The notes under the pieces: model-generated | The model's input: only the letters and a program-made list of their open reading frames with translations | Database searches by the model: none | What the model was told of the DNA's origin: nothing | Program-made: the position numbers and the translations under genes | DNA from: Mayfieldus sp038329895 | GTDB lineage: Bacteria; Actinomycetota; Thermoleophilia; Solirubrobacterales; 70-9 | Assembly: GCA_038329895.1 (NCBI GenBank) | Contig: JBBQNM010000009.1 | Span: 1-45,137, forward strand | DNA: 45,137 nt | Reading direction: 5' to 3' | In this document: one piece after another, positions 33,653-41,206 of the stretch | Numbering within the stretch: the stretch's first letter is position 1 | Layout of the letters: every line of letters starts with the position of its first letter

Positions 33653-34771
33653 TCAGCCCGTGAAGTTCGGGCTCGGCACCGCCGGAGCGCAGCGGCGGAA
33701 GCTGCGGCTCGCCGTGTCGCGCTTGCCGTTGAGATCAACCGCCACCACTCGGATCGTGTTGCGCCCGGAGCGCAAGCCCGCGACGCTGACCCAGACCGAG
33801 AACTGCTTGTGGGTGCTCCGCTTAATCAGCTTGCCGTCCAGAAAGACATTGACTCTTCGCATTCCCACCGCGTCGTGGATCTTGAACTTCGCTCTGAAGC
33901 CGTGGTTGATGCAGAGCGCGCCGGGGACCCCGGTGATCTGCACGGTCGGCTTGCCACCACCACCAGCGCCACCGCCGGTCCCGCATTGGGCCCGCGTGAT
34001 GGTGTCGTTGATCAGCGTGACGGCGCCGTTTCGGGCCAGCAGCCTGCCGTCCACCGTGACGCCGCTATCTAGCGAAATCGATTGCAGCGCCAGGATGTTT
34101 CCGACGAAGGTGGAGCTCGTGCCAAGGGTTGCCGATGAGCCGACCTGCCAGAAGAGGTGGCACGGCTGGGCGCCGTTTATCAGCCTCACCTGAGAAGCCG
34201 ATGCGCTGATCAGCGTGCTTGCCGCCTTGAAGATGAAGACGGCATTCGGGTTGCCCTTGGCATTCAGCGTGAGCGTCCCCGTTATGCCAAAGGTTCCCGA
34301 CAGGGAGTCGTAGACGCCAGGCGTCAGGGTTTGGCCGCCGAGCTCGGTAGCCACCGTGCTAGCCGGTCCTTGTCCAGCCGCGTTGTTATACGCGGTGGTC
34401 AGGTCGGCTTGGGCCTGCGCTGCCGAAGCGTCGGCCTGGTGAGTTGACCCGTTCACCGTTCCGTTCGGTGCCCCCCCAAAGCCAGTCACCGAAGGAGTTG
34501 GAGAGGTACCAAGATCCCCATTGATCACGCTGGGACCGGTGTTGGTGACCCCGGAGCCGGCCAGAACCGCAAAGTTGTCGGCCGTTCCGAGGCCTACCGC
34601 CGTCGCCGCCTGGGAGCTGCTCGCGAGCGCCAGCGTCACGACCAATGCGAGCGAGATGATCCCGATTGCGCCCAATCTCATGGCGGCCCGCGAAGCGAAG
34701 TGTGGGCGTCCCGCAAGGGACTCGTTCGCGCGCTCGGTGTGGGTTGACCCGTACGGCTGCTTGACCTTCAT
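33653..34771 (-). CDS. secreted DUF3494 ice-binding-like protein
   Basis: A 372-residue secreted protein. After a long basic leader, a signal helix (LGAIGIISLALVVTLALASS) ends near SQAATAVGLG. The DUF3494 (ice-binding type 1) core follows: LGTADNFAVLAGSGVTNTG, VINGDLGTSPTPSVTGFGG, LGGQTLTPGVYDSLSGTFG, AVFIFKAASTLIS and FVGNILALQSISLDSGVTV. These build an irregular beta-solenoid with a long helix alongside. The last ~100 residues look like a separate beta-sandwich (PTVQITGVPGALCINHGFRA). In this family the solenoid binds ice or acts as an adhesive surface; the ice face cannot be judged from sequence. It sits on the integrated element. Confidence 0.9.
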   Translation of the reverse strand: MKVKQPYGSTHTERANESLAGRPHFASRAAMRLGAIGIISLALVVTLALASSSQAATAVGLGTADNFAVLAGSGVTNTGPSVINGDLGTSPTPSVTGFGGAPNGTVNGSTHQADASAAQAQADLTTAYNNAAGQGPASTVATELGGQTLTPGVYDSLSGTFGITGTLTLNAKGNPNAVFIFKAASTLISASASQVRLINGAQPCHLFWQVGSSATLGTSSTFVGNILALQSISLDSGVTVDGRLLARNGAVTLINDTITRAQCGTGGGAGGGGKPTVQITGVPGALCINHGFRAKFKIHDAVGMRRVNVFLDGKLIKRSTHKQFSVWVSVAGLRSGRNTIRVVAVDLNGKRDTASRSFRRCAPAVPSPNFTG

Positions 34772-34889
34772 GGATGCTCCTCGCTGGGCTTGACACGCCC
34801 TCTGGCCTATGCGGCCCCCGACCAGCCCGCTGCGGCCAATCGCCGCTCATTTCTTCGACCAATCGCCTGTTGATCCTTCTGAGTAGCCG

Positions 34890-34910
34890 CACAATCGAAT
34901 ATTTATTGTG
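34890..34910. promoter_or_regulatory. AT-rich inverted repeat upstream of the ice-binding gene
   Basis: CACAAT (34890-34895) and ATTGTG (34905-34910) flank the AT-rich spacer CGAATATTT. This is unusual in GC-rich DNA. It lies about 120 bp upstream of the ice-binding gene start and is a candidate operator or promoter region for it. Confidence 0.4.
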
Positions 34911-34926
34911 TCCGCAGGGCCGCGCA

Positions 34927-34995
34927 GAGCCCAATCGAGATTCGAACCCACGAGGCGCCTGACGACGCCTAACAGTTTTCGAGACGGTGCAGGAG
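34927..34995 (-). pseudogene. degenerate 3' part of a tRNA-Ser(CGA)
   Basis: On the minus strand, ACCGT-CTCGAAA-ACTGT forms an anticodon arm (anticodon CGA, one mismatch). A variable arm AGGCG/CGCCT follows, then a T-arm GTGGG-TTCGAAT-CTCGA with decayed pairing. No matching 5' half or acceptor stem is found upstream. It looks like an old attachment-site remnant. The 34772-35085 gap contains nothing else but this and the operator-like repeat. Confidence 0.45.
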
Positions 34996-35085
34996 CGGTC
35001 GCAAACCCACTCGTTAAGCCAAGCGCCCCGTCGGGGGGAATGCCAGGGGGAATGAAATCGAGGTCAGTACTAGCCGATGCGGCCG

Positions 35086-35721
35086 TCAGGGAAGAAGCTC
35101 AGGCGCCACCGTAATCCCGAAGGCGGTCGCGGCCTTGAGGATCAGCCATGGAGGAAGGGCCTGGGAGTCCGCCGAGCCAAGCGGGGTGACGCCCGCCTTT
35201 CCGAAGAGAGCAATCGAGCGAAGCTGGGCCGCTGGATCGTGGCGTGCCGTGTAGCGGATTCCATCAAAGTCGGCTGCCGCGAAGGCAGCGGCCCAGAGGC
35301 GGGTTTTCTCGTACTCGACGGTTACCGAGAGCTCCGCTGTGATCCCGAACCTGCCGAGGGCGCTGCGCTCGGTGAGGTCCGCGAGGCGGAGCTGCCCGTC
35401 GATTTCGAGGTTGCTCAAATGACGAGCGCGGAGTGCTCTGAGCGGGATCGCCCGCCCGGGGGCGATCAGCGGACCGAAGTGCTCGACGAAAGCGCCCAAG
35501 TGGCTGTGGCTCCCGTAACACGTGCCCTCGGGCGCGGCAAGATCGAACCGTCCCCCGTCCCCAGCGGAGGCGAAATACCACGGCTCCCGCTGACGATGTA
35601 CGCGCAACAGGCTCACCGGGGGTCCGAGCACCGCCTCCGGGAAGCCTTCAAGGCTCTCAGGCGGGTCGGGGACCTGCACGTCGCTAGTGAGAGAGGGCGG
35701 CTGCAGCCTCCGCCCCAGCAC
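35086..35721 (-). CDS. RES-domain toxin (NAD+ phosphorylase type)
   Basis: A 211-residue RES-family toxin; known members degrade NAD+ by phosphorolysis. The family pattern is present: Arg40 in LLRVHRQREPWYF, Arg58 in GGRFDLA, Tyr69 and Ser71 in GTCYGSHSH, and Glu80 in AFVEHFG. A C-terminal half (IRYTARHDPAAQLRSIALFG) follows as in RES proteins. The start ATG 35721 lies inside the end of the antitoxin gene (38-bp overlap), as expected for a co-translated toxin. The protein is on the small side of the family but looks intact. Confidence 0.85.
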   Translation of the reverse strand: MLGRRLQPPSLTSDVQVPDPPESLEGFPEAVLGPPVSLLRVHRQREPWYFASAGDGGRFDLAAPEGTCYGSHSHLGAFVEHFGPLIAPGRAIPLRALRARHLSNLEIDGQLRLADLTERSALGRFGITAELSVTVEYEKTRLWAAAFAAADFDGIRYTARHDPAAQLRSIALFGKAGVTPLGSADSQALPPWLILKAATAFGITVAPELLP

Positions 35722-36232
35722 CGAGGAGTGGCTCAGCTGGGCGCCGCTCGGCCATCCACGCCGCCGGGGAGAGACCCTCGAGCGGTGGCTGAGGAGTCGT
35801 CATGTAGCTGGCAAGCTCCCAGGAAGAGAGTTCGCGGTCGCGGAAGATGTGGATCAGGTCGCGGATCTCGGGATACGGCGCTCGTGTGCTCTCATCGATC
35901 TGGAAGAGCGGATAGCGAACCTTTCCGCGGGCATCGCGGAGCGCCAAGAACGTGCCACGCGAGACACGCTGGGCAAGCGCCTCGCGACTGATCCGGCCGA
36001 GCAGGTCCCGGATCTCCGAACTGGTCAGCAACGGACCGAGCTGCTCAGACCAGATGGTGGGACGGGGGATCGCAAGCGCAGCGGCTTGGCCGATGGCCTC
36101 GGGATCCATCCCCTCCGAACCGAGCCATCCGGCGTCACCGTGTTCGCGCACGTCGGCGATCATGCGCTCAAGGGCCTCGATGAAGCCCTTGACGATGAGA
36201 TCCTTTTGCCGTTCTTCGGTGCTAGCAGGCAT
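35684..36232 (-). CDS. Xre/MbcA/ParS-type antitoxin of the RES toxin
   Basis: A 182-residue antitoxin partner. The C-terminal part (about 130-180; LSSWELASYMTTPQPPLEG then SPAAWMAERRPAEPLLGAG) resembles the MbcA/ParS toxin-binding (DUF2384-like) domain found with RES toxins. The middle (LTSSEIRDLLGRISREALAQ) resembles a helix-turn-helix. It is encoded first, and its stop overlaps the toxin's start region. It should block the toxin and repress the shared promoter. The 349-bp gap upstream holds the TCCGGAAC repeats. Family assignment rests on pattern and neighbour. Confidence 0.78.
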   Translation of the reverse strand: MPASTEERQKDLIVKGFIEALERMIADVREHGDAGWLGSEGMDPEAIGQAAALAIPRPTIWSEQLGPLLTSSEIRDLLGRISREALAQRVSRGTFLALRDARGKVRYPLFQIDESTRAPYPEIRDLIHIFRDRELSSWELASYMTTPQPPLEGLSPAAWMAERRPAEPLLGAGAEAAAALSH

Positions 36233-36355
36233 GACGTGAGGGTAGCGAGTAGCGTCAAGGGTGTCAAGGGTCGATGTTCTTTCGTGCCTGCGACCCGATC
36301 AGGATTCCGCAATCACGCTCCAACCGCGATGAATGGTGCCCCTGGCTTGGACAGA

Positions 36356-36407
36356 TCCGGAACTTTGCAGCGGCATTTCCGGAACAGCTAAGAGCCAGAT
36401 CCGGAAC
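36356..36407. repeat. three TCCGGAAC repeats at exact 22-bp spacing
   Basis: TCCGGAAC occurs at 36356-36363, 36378-36385 and 36400-36407. The 22-bp period (two helical turns) is exact, and the flanks are similar (GTTCCGGATCTG on the minus strand in two copies). It lies between the truncated integrase and the antitoxin gene in a 349-bp gene-free stretch. It could be integrase arm sites, an antitoxin operator array or a remnant end of an IS21-like insertion sequence, a family with multiple end repeats. Confidence 0.65.
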
Positions 36408-36581
36408 AACTGCCCGGTCAACCCCGGACGGGCCTCACGATCCTCCTACTCGACGACCTCTCGGCGCTCCCTGGTGAACTCGACCCGCAGCATGGCTCCC
36501 AGGATGTGGTCAAGGACCCGTAGGGTAGTAGGCGCTCACCGGCGGCGGACGGTAGCGGTTGGCTCGGCGAACGAACCGAGC

Positions 36582-37053
36582 TCAGCCGGTGGCGCTGTCT
36601 TTGCCGCGCGTCCGCTGAGCGAGGAAGGCGTCGAGCAGATCGCGCGCTCGCTCCAGCTCGCCGGGCAGCGTGTGGGTGTAACGGCGCAGCGTGATCGGCG
36701 CGGCGCCAGGTTGGTGCTCCGGCGTCCGGTGGCCCATGAGCTGGGACGCTACCTTCGGGGTGACGCCCGCGTGGTCGAGCCAGGTCGCCGCAGTATGGCG
36801 AGCCTCATGCAGGCCTATTGGCTCCATGCCCAACTCGCGCCAGCGCTTGTGCACATGCTCCTGAAGGTGGCCGAGAGCCAGCAGGCCCGAGCGGGAACCG
36901 TGGCGTCGCGCCGGGCAGACCTTGCCCTTCCTTGGACGACTCTGCGCGATCCAGGCTCGCCGCAGCATCGAACGAAGCGGCGAGACTAGTGGCACGACGC
37001 GCCAGGATCCCCCTGGCTTGCGTCCCTCCTCGTCGCCCGCGAGCTCGATCGCG
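36582..37053 (-). pseudogene. tyrosine recombinase (integrase), 5'-truncated at tRNA-Phe
   Basis: The C-terminal catalytic half of a phage-type integrase. RVVPLVSPLRSMLRRAW, LHEARHTAATWLDHAGV (HxxR box), VASQLMGHRTPE and TLRRYTHTLPGELERARD (nucleophile Tyr) are present. The N-terminal DNA-binding domains and the first catalytic Arg are absent. Reading upstream passes straight into the tRNA-Phe gene (the frame stays open to 37088 but encodes tRNA sequence), so the 5' half was lost at or near the attachment core. The protein cannot be active. Orientation is the same as the tRNA. Confidence 0.88.
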
Positions 37054-37097
37054 AGTGGCGAGGGGCGGAATCGAACCGCCGACACCACGATTTTCAG
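37054..37097. repeat. attR-like 44-bp direct repeat inside tRNA-Phe
   Basis: Identical to 32593-32636. It covers the tRNA from the anticodon loop (TTTTCAG on the plus strand) to two bases past the 3' end, a standard attachment region for tyrosine integrases. The integrated element restores the tRNA's 3' half. Confidence 0.92.
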
Positions 37098-37128
37098 TCG
37101 TGTGCTCTACCAACTGAGCTACCTCGCC
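37056..37128 (-). tRNA. tRNA-Phe (anticodon GAA)
   Basis: A 73-nt tRNA. The acceptor stem GGCGAGG pairs with CCTCGCC, with discriminator A. The D-arm is GCTCAGTTGGTAGAGC. The anticodon loop CTGAAAA gives GAA. The T-arm GGCGG-TTCGATT-CCGCC is perfect. CCA is not encoded. It is intact and serves as integration target of the neighbouring element. Confidence 0.97.
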
Positions 37129-37184
37129 TGGTGCAGTGCAAGCTCCCGGAGAAGCTCGGGGCAGCAGAAGGTTAACTTGAGTAG

Positions 37185-37322
37185 ATGGGCAGGATTCGCG
37201 CCCTCCCCCTTCTGCTCGGCGCGGTCGCCGGGGCCTGCTGGTCTCCGCCGCGATCGACGACGCCGCTGGGCTGGACCCACTCATTTCTCGTGCTGGCGCT
37301 GCGTCAGCACTACCCGCGATGA
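37185..37322 (+). CDS. possible short ORF ahead of lipoprotein gene
   Basis: A 45-codon frame from ATG 37185 begins MGRIRALPLLLGAVAGA, like a signal peptide, and stops at TGA 37320-37322. That stop overlaps the lipoprotein ATG as ATGA. Shifting by one base after GAVAGA gives LLVSAAIDDAAGLDPLIS in frame with the lipoprotein, which looks equally protein-like. So this may be a real coupled leader peptide, a broken gene end or a frameshifted N-terminus. Evidence is weak. Confidence 0.25.
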   Translation: MGRIRALPLLLGAVAGACWSPPRSTTPLGWTHSFLVLALRQHYPR

Positions 37323-38338
37323 GAAGCTTGCGGTTGATGCGCAGCAATGCAGCAGCGATCGCCCTGCCGATGGTGCTCGCAGCCGCGATCGCCGGATGCG
37401 GCGAGAGCACTCCGAAGCGGGCCGTCGACGCGCGCACCGAGGTGTTGCGCTTCTTCGCCGTCGACGCCCCTGTGGTCGCCGTGCTGCACCCCGAACCGCT
37501 GGCGGACGTCGTTGCGCTGAATCGAGCCGCCGACGGGACACCCGCCTGGACTTCGCTGCGCGGCACGGTGCTCGGACCGCTTCACGCGGCCGGCCTGGGG
37601 CGCACCCAGATTGCCCGGCTGGTGCACACCAACCTGGAGATCGAGGGCGTTGAGGCGTCGGCGCTGGCGCTCGGCGCCGCCACTTCGGCCGATCTTGCCG
37701 CGCACCGTCCGCTGCTGGTCCTCGCCACCGATCAGACGCAGCTGCTCTCCCGGCTGCTCCGCCACGCCGCCGGCAATGGCAAGCTGCGGCGCGCCGGCCA
37801 GCTGCACGAGGCGACGCTGTACCGCAGCCCCGGCGCCTCCTTTGCGGCGCGCGACGGCGTGCTGGTCTCGGCACCGCGGCTCGCAGACGTACGCACCGCG
37901 ATCAAGCGTCGCGATGGCGACAGCGATCAGCAGCTCGACGAGGACGTCGTGAACTCGCTGTTCAACGGTCTGGGCACACAGGGGCCGCTGCTCGCATACG
38001 CGGACCTCGCGGGCGTGCGCAAGGCCGATCCCGGGCTGCGGACGCTTGGCCGGCGGGCACCGTGGACCGGCATGCTGGGGCCAACCGCCGCGACCTTCGA
38101 AGCGGTGAACGGCGCTCTGCAGGTCGAGGACTTCTCGAAGGCCAGCGCCGGGGGATTCGGGTCCGCCGACCTGCCGATCGGAACCGCCCCCTCACGGTTC
38201 GAGATCTCCGCGTCGAGCGCTGCGCTCCTGCTCCCACCGGGGCCGATCCAGACACTGCTCGCCGGCCTTGCGCCCATAGTCGGCGAGGCGACGGCGTCCT
38301 CGGACGAAGTGCGCCTCCATGTCACCGTCGGGCGCTAG
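37319..38338 (+). CDS. lipoprotein of unknown function
   Basis: A 339-residue secreted lipoprotein. The N-terminus has a hydrophobic helix ending in a lipobox (IALPMVLAAAIAGC, cysteine about residue 27), so it is anchored to the outer face of the membrane after lipidation. The mature part has alternating short strands and helices (PVVAVLHPEPLADVVALN, RPLLVLATDQTQLLSRLLR, FAARDGVLVSAPRLADVRTA). It resembles substrate-free scanning-type repeats rather than an enzyme, and I cannot name the family. ATG 37319 is taken here; ATG 37337, 11 nt after a GAGAAG, may be the true start. It ends right before palindromic copy 2. Confidence 0.8.
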   Translation: MRSLRLMRSNAAAIALPMVLAAAIAGCGESTPKRAVDARTEVLRFFAVDAPVVAVLHPEPLADVVALNRAADGTPAWTSLRGTVLGPLHAAGLGRTQIARLVHTNLEIEGVEASALALGAATSADLAAHRPLLVLATDQTQLLSRLLRHAAGNGKLRRAGQLHEATLYRSPGASFAARDGVLVSAPRLADVRTAIKRRDGDSDQQLDEDVVNSLFNGLGTQGPLLAYADLAGVRKADPGLRTLGRRAPWTGMLGPTAATFEAVNGALQVEDFSKASAGGFGSADLPIGTAPSRFEISASSAALLLPPGPIQTLLAGLAPIVGEATASSDEVRLHVTVGR

Positions 38339-38345
38339 AGATGTT

Positions 38346-38453
38346 GGCCGGCGCGTTGCGCGCCGGCAAATCACTTGCGGCTGCTGCGCAGCCTGACATG
38401 CATGTGCCGGCGCCTCCGGCACCGGCCTAGAACACGGCGAAGCCGCCGCAATT
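38346..38453 (+). repeat. dispersed palindromic element, copy 2
   Basis: A second copy of the element at 21094-21212, in the opposite orientation. Hairpins with three-base loops: 38347-38367 (GCCGGCGCG-TTG-CGCGCCGGC), 38379-38393 (GGCTGC-TGC-GCAGCC), 38406-38426 (GCCGGCGCC-TCC-GGCACCGGC, one mismatch) and a short 38435-38445. The invariant palindrome ACATGCATGT is at 38396-38405. It lies between two convergent genes, so it may act as a terminator here. Confidence 0.85.
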
Positions 38454-38933
38454 AAGACAACGATGCGAGGGCGGCCGAGACCGCCTGCTCGGCCGACTCC
38501 GCCACGGTGATGCCCGGCATTTCGGCCATCGCCCCTTCGCCGCGCGGCTGCCAGCTGCGAAGCGTCACCACGCCGCGCCCAAGGCGCCGGGCGAAGCCGA
38601 TCTCCGAGAGCGTCCCCCACTCGCCGCCGACCGCGATCACTGCCTCGCCGCTGGCCACCACGGCGAGGTTGCGGGCATGGCCGATCCCGGTGGCGATCAC
38701 ATGGGTGCAATGCGGGTTCGCGTGCTCGATCGAGTCCGAGGGCACGATGCCGATCACGGTGCCGCCTGCTCGCGCAGCACCGCGCGAGGCGGCCTCCATC
38801 ACCCCACCGAGGCCTCCGCAGACGAGCACCGCGCCTGCCTCGCGACCCGTCGACCGATGTCCTCCGCCAGCACAGCGAGCTCGGAGTCCTGCTCGCAACT
38901 GCCGGAGCCGATTACGGAGATCTGGGGACTCAT
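38452..38933 (-). pseudogene. LOG-like Rossmann protein (TIGR00725 type), frameshifted
   Basis: The protein would be about 160 residues. From ATG 38933 the first frame reads SPQISVIGSGSCEQDSELA and EDIGRRVAR. It then loses the frame near 38831-38838, where one base is missing in GGC-GCG. The second frame continues AVLVCGGLGGVMEAASRGA, TVIGIVPSD and GGEWGTLSEIGFA (the GGxGTxxE nucleotide motif). This is the TIGR00725 relative of cytokinin-riboside phosphohydrolase LOG; its reaction is unproven. Its start overlaps the helicase stop by ATGA, so it is cotranslated with MrfA. It is broken here unless the sequence is in error. Confidence 0.85.
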
Positions 38934-41206
38934 TCCTGCATCAACCTCATGAGCTCCAGAGCGCCCGCTTTGTGAAGCGGCTCATTCAGGTTCCCGCACT
39001 TGGGGCTCTGCACGCAGGAGGGACAGCCGTCGGTGCACGGGCACTCGCCGATCAGCCGCTCGGCGTCGCCCAGCAATCGCTCGAATTCTTCGTAGCCGCG
39101 CTGGGCGATACCCACTCCGCCCGGATGGCCGTCGTAGATGAAGATCGTCGGGCTGCCGGTCTGTAGATGCACGTTTGTCGATAGGCCACCGATGTCCCAG
39201 CGATCGCACATCGCGATCAGCGGCAGCACCGCGATCTGCCCGTGCTCGGTGGCGTGCAACGCGCCGAGCAGGACCTCGGGTGGGATCTGGCCCGCGATCC
39301 GCTGCGGCAGCACGTACCAGAGCGCCTGAGTGAGGAAGTTCTGCTCCGGCAGTTCGAGCGAGACGATGTCGATCGGCTCGTGGTCGGTGAGGCTGACCCG
39401 TTGGAAGGCGATCACCTGCTCGGTGACCGAAACCGCCCCCAACGACAGCTCGACCCCGGCGGTCTCGCGACTCTCGCGAACCCGCTCGATGAAGATCTCG
39501 GTCTCCTTCTTCGGCCGCGTGTAGAAGTCGCCGTCGAAGGGGGTGACCACGGCCTGCCTGGCCTCGATGTCGAGCCGCTCGACCTGGTAGGAGCGGCCGA
39601 GGTGCAGGTACACGGCGCCCGGGTGAACGGTGGTGAAGGCACGCTCGGCCTCGACCATCCCGAGCAGCTCACCGGACTCGCGCTCGATCACCGCGACGCT
39701 GTCGGCGGACGCGGAGCGCAACGGGATCCTTGCGGCGGGATAGCCGCTGCGGCGGGGAAGGAAGCGCTGCCCGCTGGCCCGCAGCTCGCCGGCCGCGACC
39801 AGCCGCTCGGCCCGCTCGCGCCAAGCGTCGCCGAATATGTCGCTGTCGGCGTCGGTGAGCGGCAGCTCGTAGGCGGCGGCGACCAGGTGCAGGGCTGAGA
39901 TCTGCTCCGAGGCATGGTCGAGGATCGCCGCCTCGACCGGCCGCTCGAGGAACTCGGCGGGGTGGCGGCAGAAGAACTGATCGAGGGCGTCCTGGCCGGC
40001 GACGTAGACGGCGAGGCCGCGGCTGCGCCTCCCGGCTCGGCCCCACATCTGGCGCAGGCTCGCCACCGTGCCCGGGAAGGTGACGCAGATCGCGGCGTCA
40101 AGCTCGCCGACGTCGATGCCCAGCTCCAGCGCGTCGGTGGCGACCACCGCGAGCAGCTCGCCCGCCGCCAAGTCGGCCTCGATCCGGCGCCGCTGCTGCG
40201 GCGTGTAGCCCCCGCGGTAGGGAGCGATCCGCTCTGCCAGCTCGGCCTTGCCGTCCGCCGCCAGCCGGTCGCGGGTGAAGCGCTGGATCAGCTCGATGCC
40301 GCGGCGGCTGCGCAGGAAGCAAATCGTGCGCACGCCGTGCGAGACCAGTTCGGCCAGCAGGTCGGCCGCCTCCGACAGCGTCGAGCGCCGTGTCCCGGCC
40401 GCCTCGTCGATCAGCGGCGGGTTCCAGATCGCGATCTCGCGCCCGGCCCGCGGCGCCCCGTCATCGTCGATCAACCGGAACTCGCTTCCGGTCAGCCGCT
40501 CGGCCAGCTCGACCGGGTTGGCAATCGTCGCCGAGGCCATCAGGAAGCGGGGCTCGGAGCCGTAGGCGCGGGCGGCGCGGCGCAACCGGCGCAGAACGTT
40601 GGCGACGTGGGAGCCGAACACGCCCCGGTAGGTATGGGCCTCGTCGACGACCACCCAGCCGAGGTTGGCCAGGAAGTCGCCCCACTGCTTATGGTGCGGC
40701 AGCAGGCCGACGTGCAGCATGTCGGGGTTGGTGAGCACGAGGTTGGAGCGCCGGCGGATCGCCGGGCGCTCCTCGCGCGGCGTGTCGCCGTCGTAGATCG
40801 CCTCGCGCAAGCCGGGCGGGCGCAGCTCGTGCAGCTTTCGCGCCTGGTCCTGCGCCAGCGCCTTGGTCGGGTACAGGTAGAGCGCCCGCCGCTTCGGGTC
40901 GCGCGCAATCCCGTCCAACACCGGCAGGTTGAAGGCCAGCGACTTGCCCGAGGCGGTGCCGCTGGTGATGATCAGATTCGAGTCGGCGGCGGCCTCCATG
41001 GTCTCGCGCTGATGCGAGTAGAGGCGCTCGATGCCGGCTGCGCGCAGCGCCTCGGCGAGGCCCGGATCGAGCGAGGTTGGAAGCGCGGTGCGGCGGGCGC
41101 GGTGCTCGGTCTCCGAGCTCTCGGCAACCAGGCGACCGTCGCGCCGGCCCGGGTCGAGGGCGATCGCCCAGGGCGAGCCAAGGAGGCTCTTAGCCGGCGT
41201 CGCCAT
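38930..41206 (-). CDS. mrfA: MrfA/YprA-type DEAD-box DNA repair helicase with DUF1998
   Basis: A 758-residue superfamily 2 helicase. The N-terminus carries a Q-motif-like YSHQRETMEAA, then Walker A TSGTASGKSLAFNLP, DEAH box VVVDEAHTYRGVFGS, MASATIAN, RecA2 motifs ATDALELGIDVGELD and MWGRAGRRSRG. The C-terminal DUF1998 domain ends with a zinc site CPCTDGCPSCVQSPKCG (four Cys). MrfA in Bacillus repairs mitomycin damage; length (749) and layout match. The start is ATG 41206. It overlaps the folP end by 17 bp and the LOG-like gene by 4 bp, suggesting a three-gene operon. Confidence 0.93.
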   Translation of the reverse strand: MATPAKSLLGSPWAIALDPGRRDGRLVAESSETEHRARRTALPTSLDPGLAEALRAAGIERLYSHQRETMEAAADSNLIITSGTASGKSLAFNLPVLDGIARDPKRRALYLYPTKALAQDQARKLHELRPPGLREAIYDGDTPREERPAIRRRSNLVLTNPDMLHVGLLPHHKQWGDFLANLGWVVVDEAHTYRGVFGSHVANVLRRLRRAARAYGSEPRFLMASATIANPVELAERLTGSEFRLIDDDGAPRAGREIAIWNPPLIDEAAGTRRSTLSEAADLLAELVSHGVRTICFLRSRRGIELIQRFTRDRLAADGKAELAERIAPYRGGYTPQQRRRIEADLAAGELLAVVATDALELGIDVGELDAAICVTFPGTVASLRQMWGRAGRRSRGLAVYVAGQDALDQFFCRHPAEFLERPVEAAILDHASEQISALHLVAAAYELPLTDADSDIFGDAWRERAERLVAAGELRASGQRFLPRRSGYPAARIPLRSASADSVAVIERESGELLGMVEAERAFTTVHPGAVYLHLGRSYQVERLDIEARQAVVTPFDGDFYTRPKKETEIFIERVRESRETAGVELSLGAVSVTEQVIAFQRVSLTDHEPIDIVSLELPEQNFLTQALWYVLPQRIAGQIPPEVLLGALHATEHGQIAVLPLIAMCDRWDIGGLSTNVHLQTGSPTIFIYDGHPGGVGIAQRGYEEFERLLGDAERLIGECPCTDGCPSCVQSPKCGNLNEPLHKAGALELMRLMQE

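Larger units (their letters stand above)
32637..37053. mobile_element. relic integrated element in tRNA-Phe (about 4.4 kb)
   Basis: The element is bounded by 44-bp perfect direct repeats, one inside the intact tRNA-Phe and one as a stray fragment. It carries a truncated tyrosine recombinase next to the tRNA, a RES toxin-antitoxin pair, a tRNA-Ser-like remnant, an ice-binding protein and an L,D-transpeptidase. It has no replication, packaging or transfer genes. The integrase lacks its N-terminal half, so excision would need outside help. The two cell-surface genes could be cargo or earlier residents captured by nested insertions. Confidence 0.75.

Noticed and set aside
38452..41206. Helicase plus LOG-like gene as an antiphage defence system
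   Set aside because: MrfA with DUF1998 is a known repair helicase, and no nuclease, methylase or other defence partner lies nearby.
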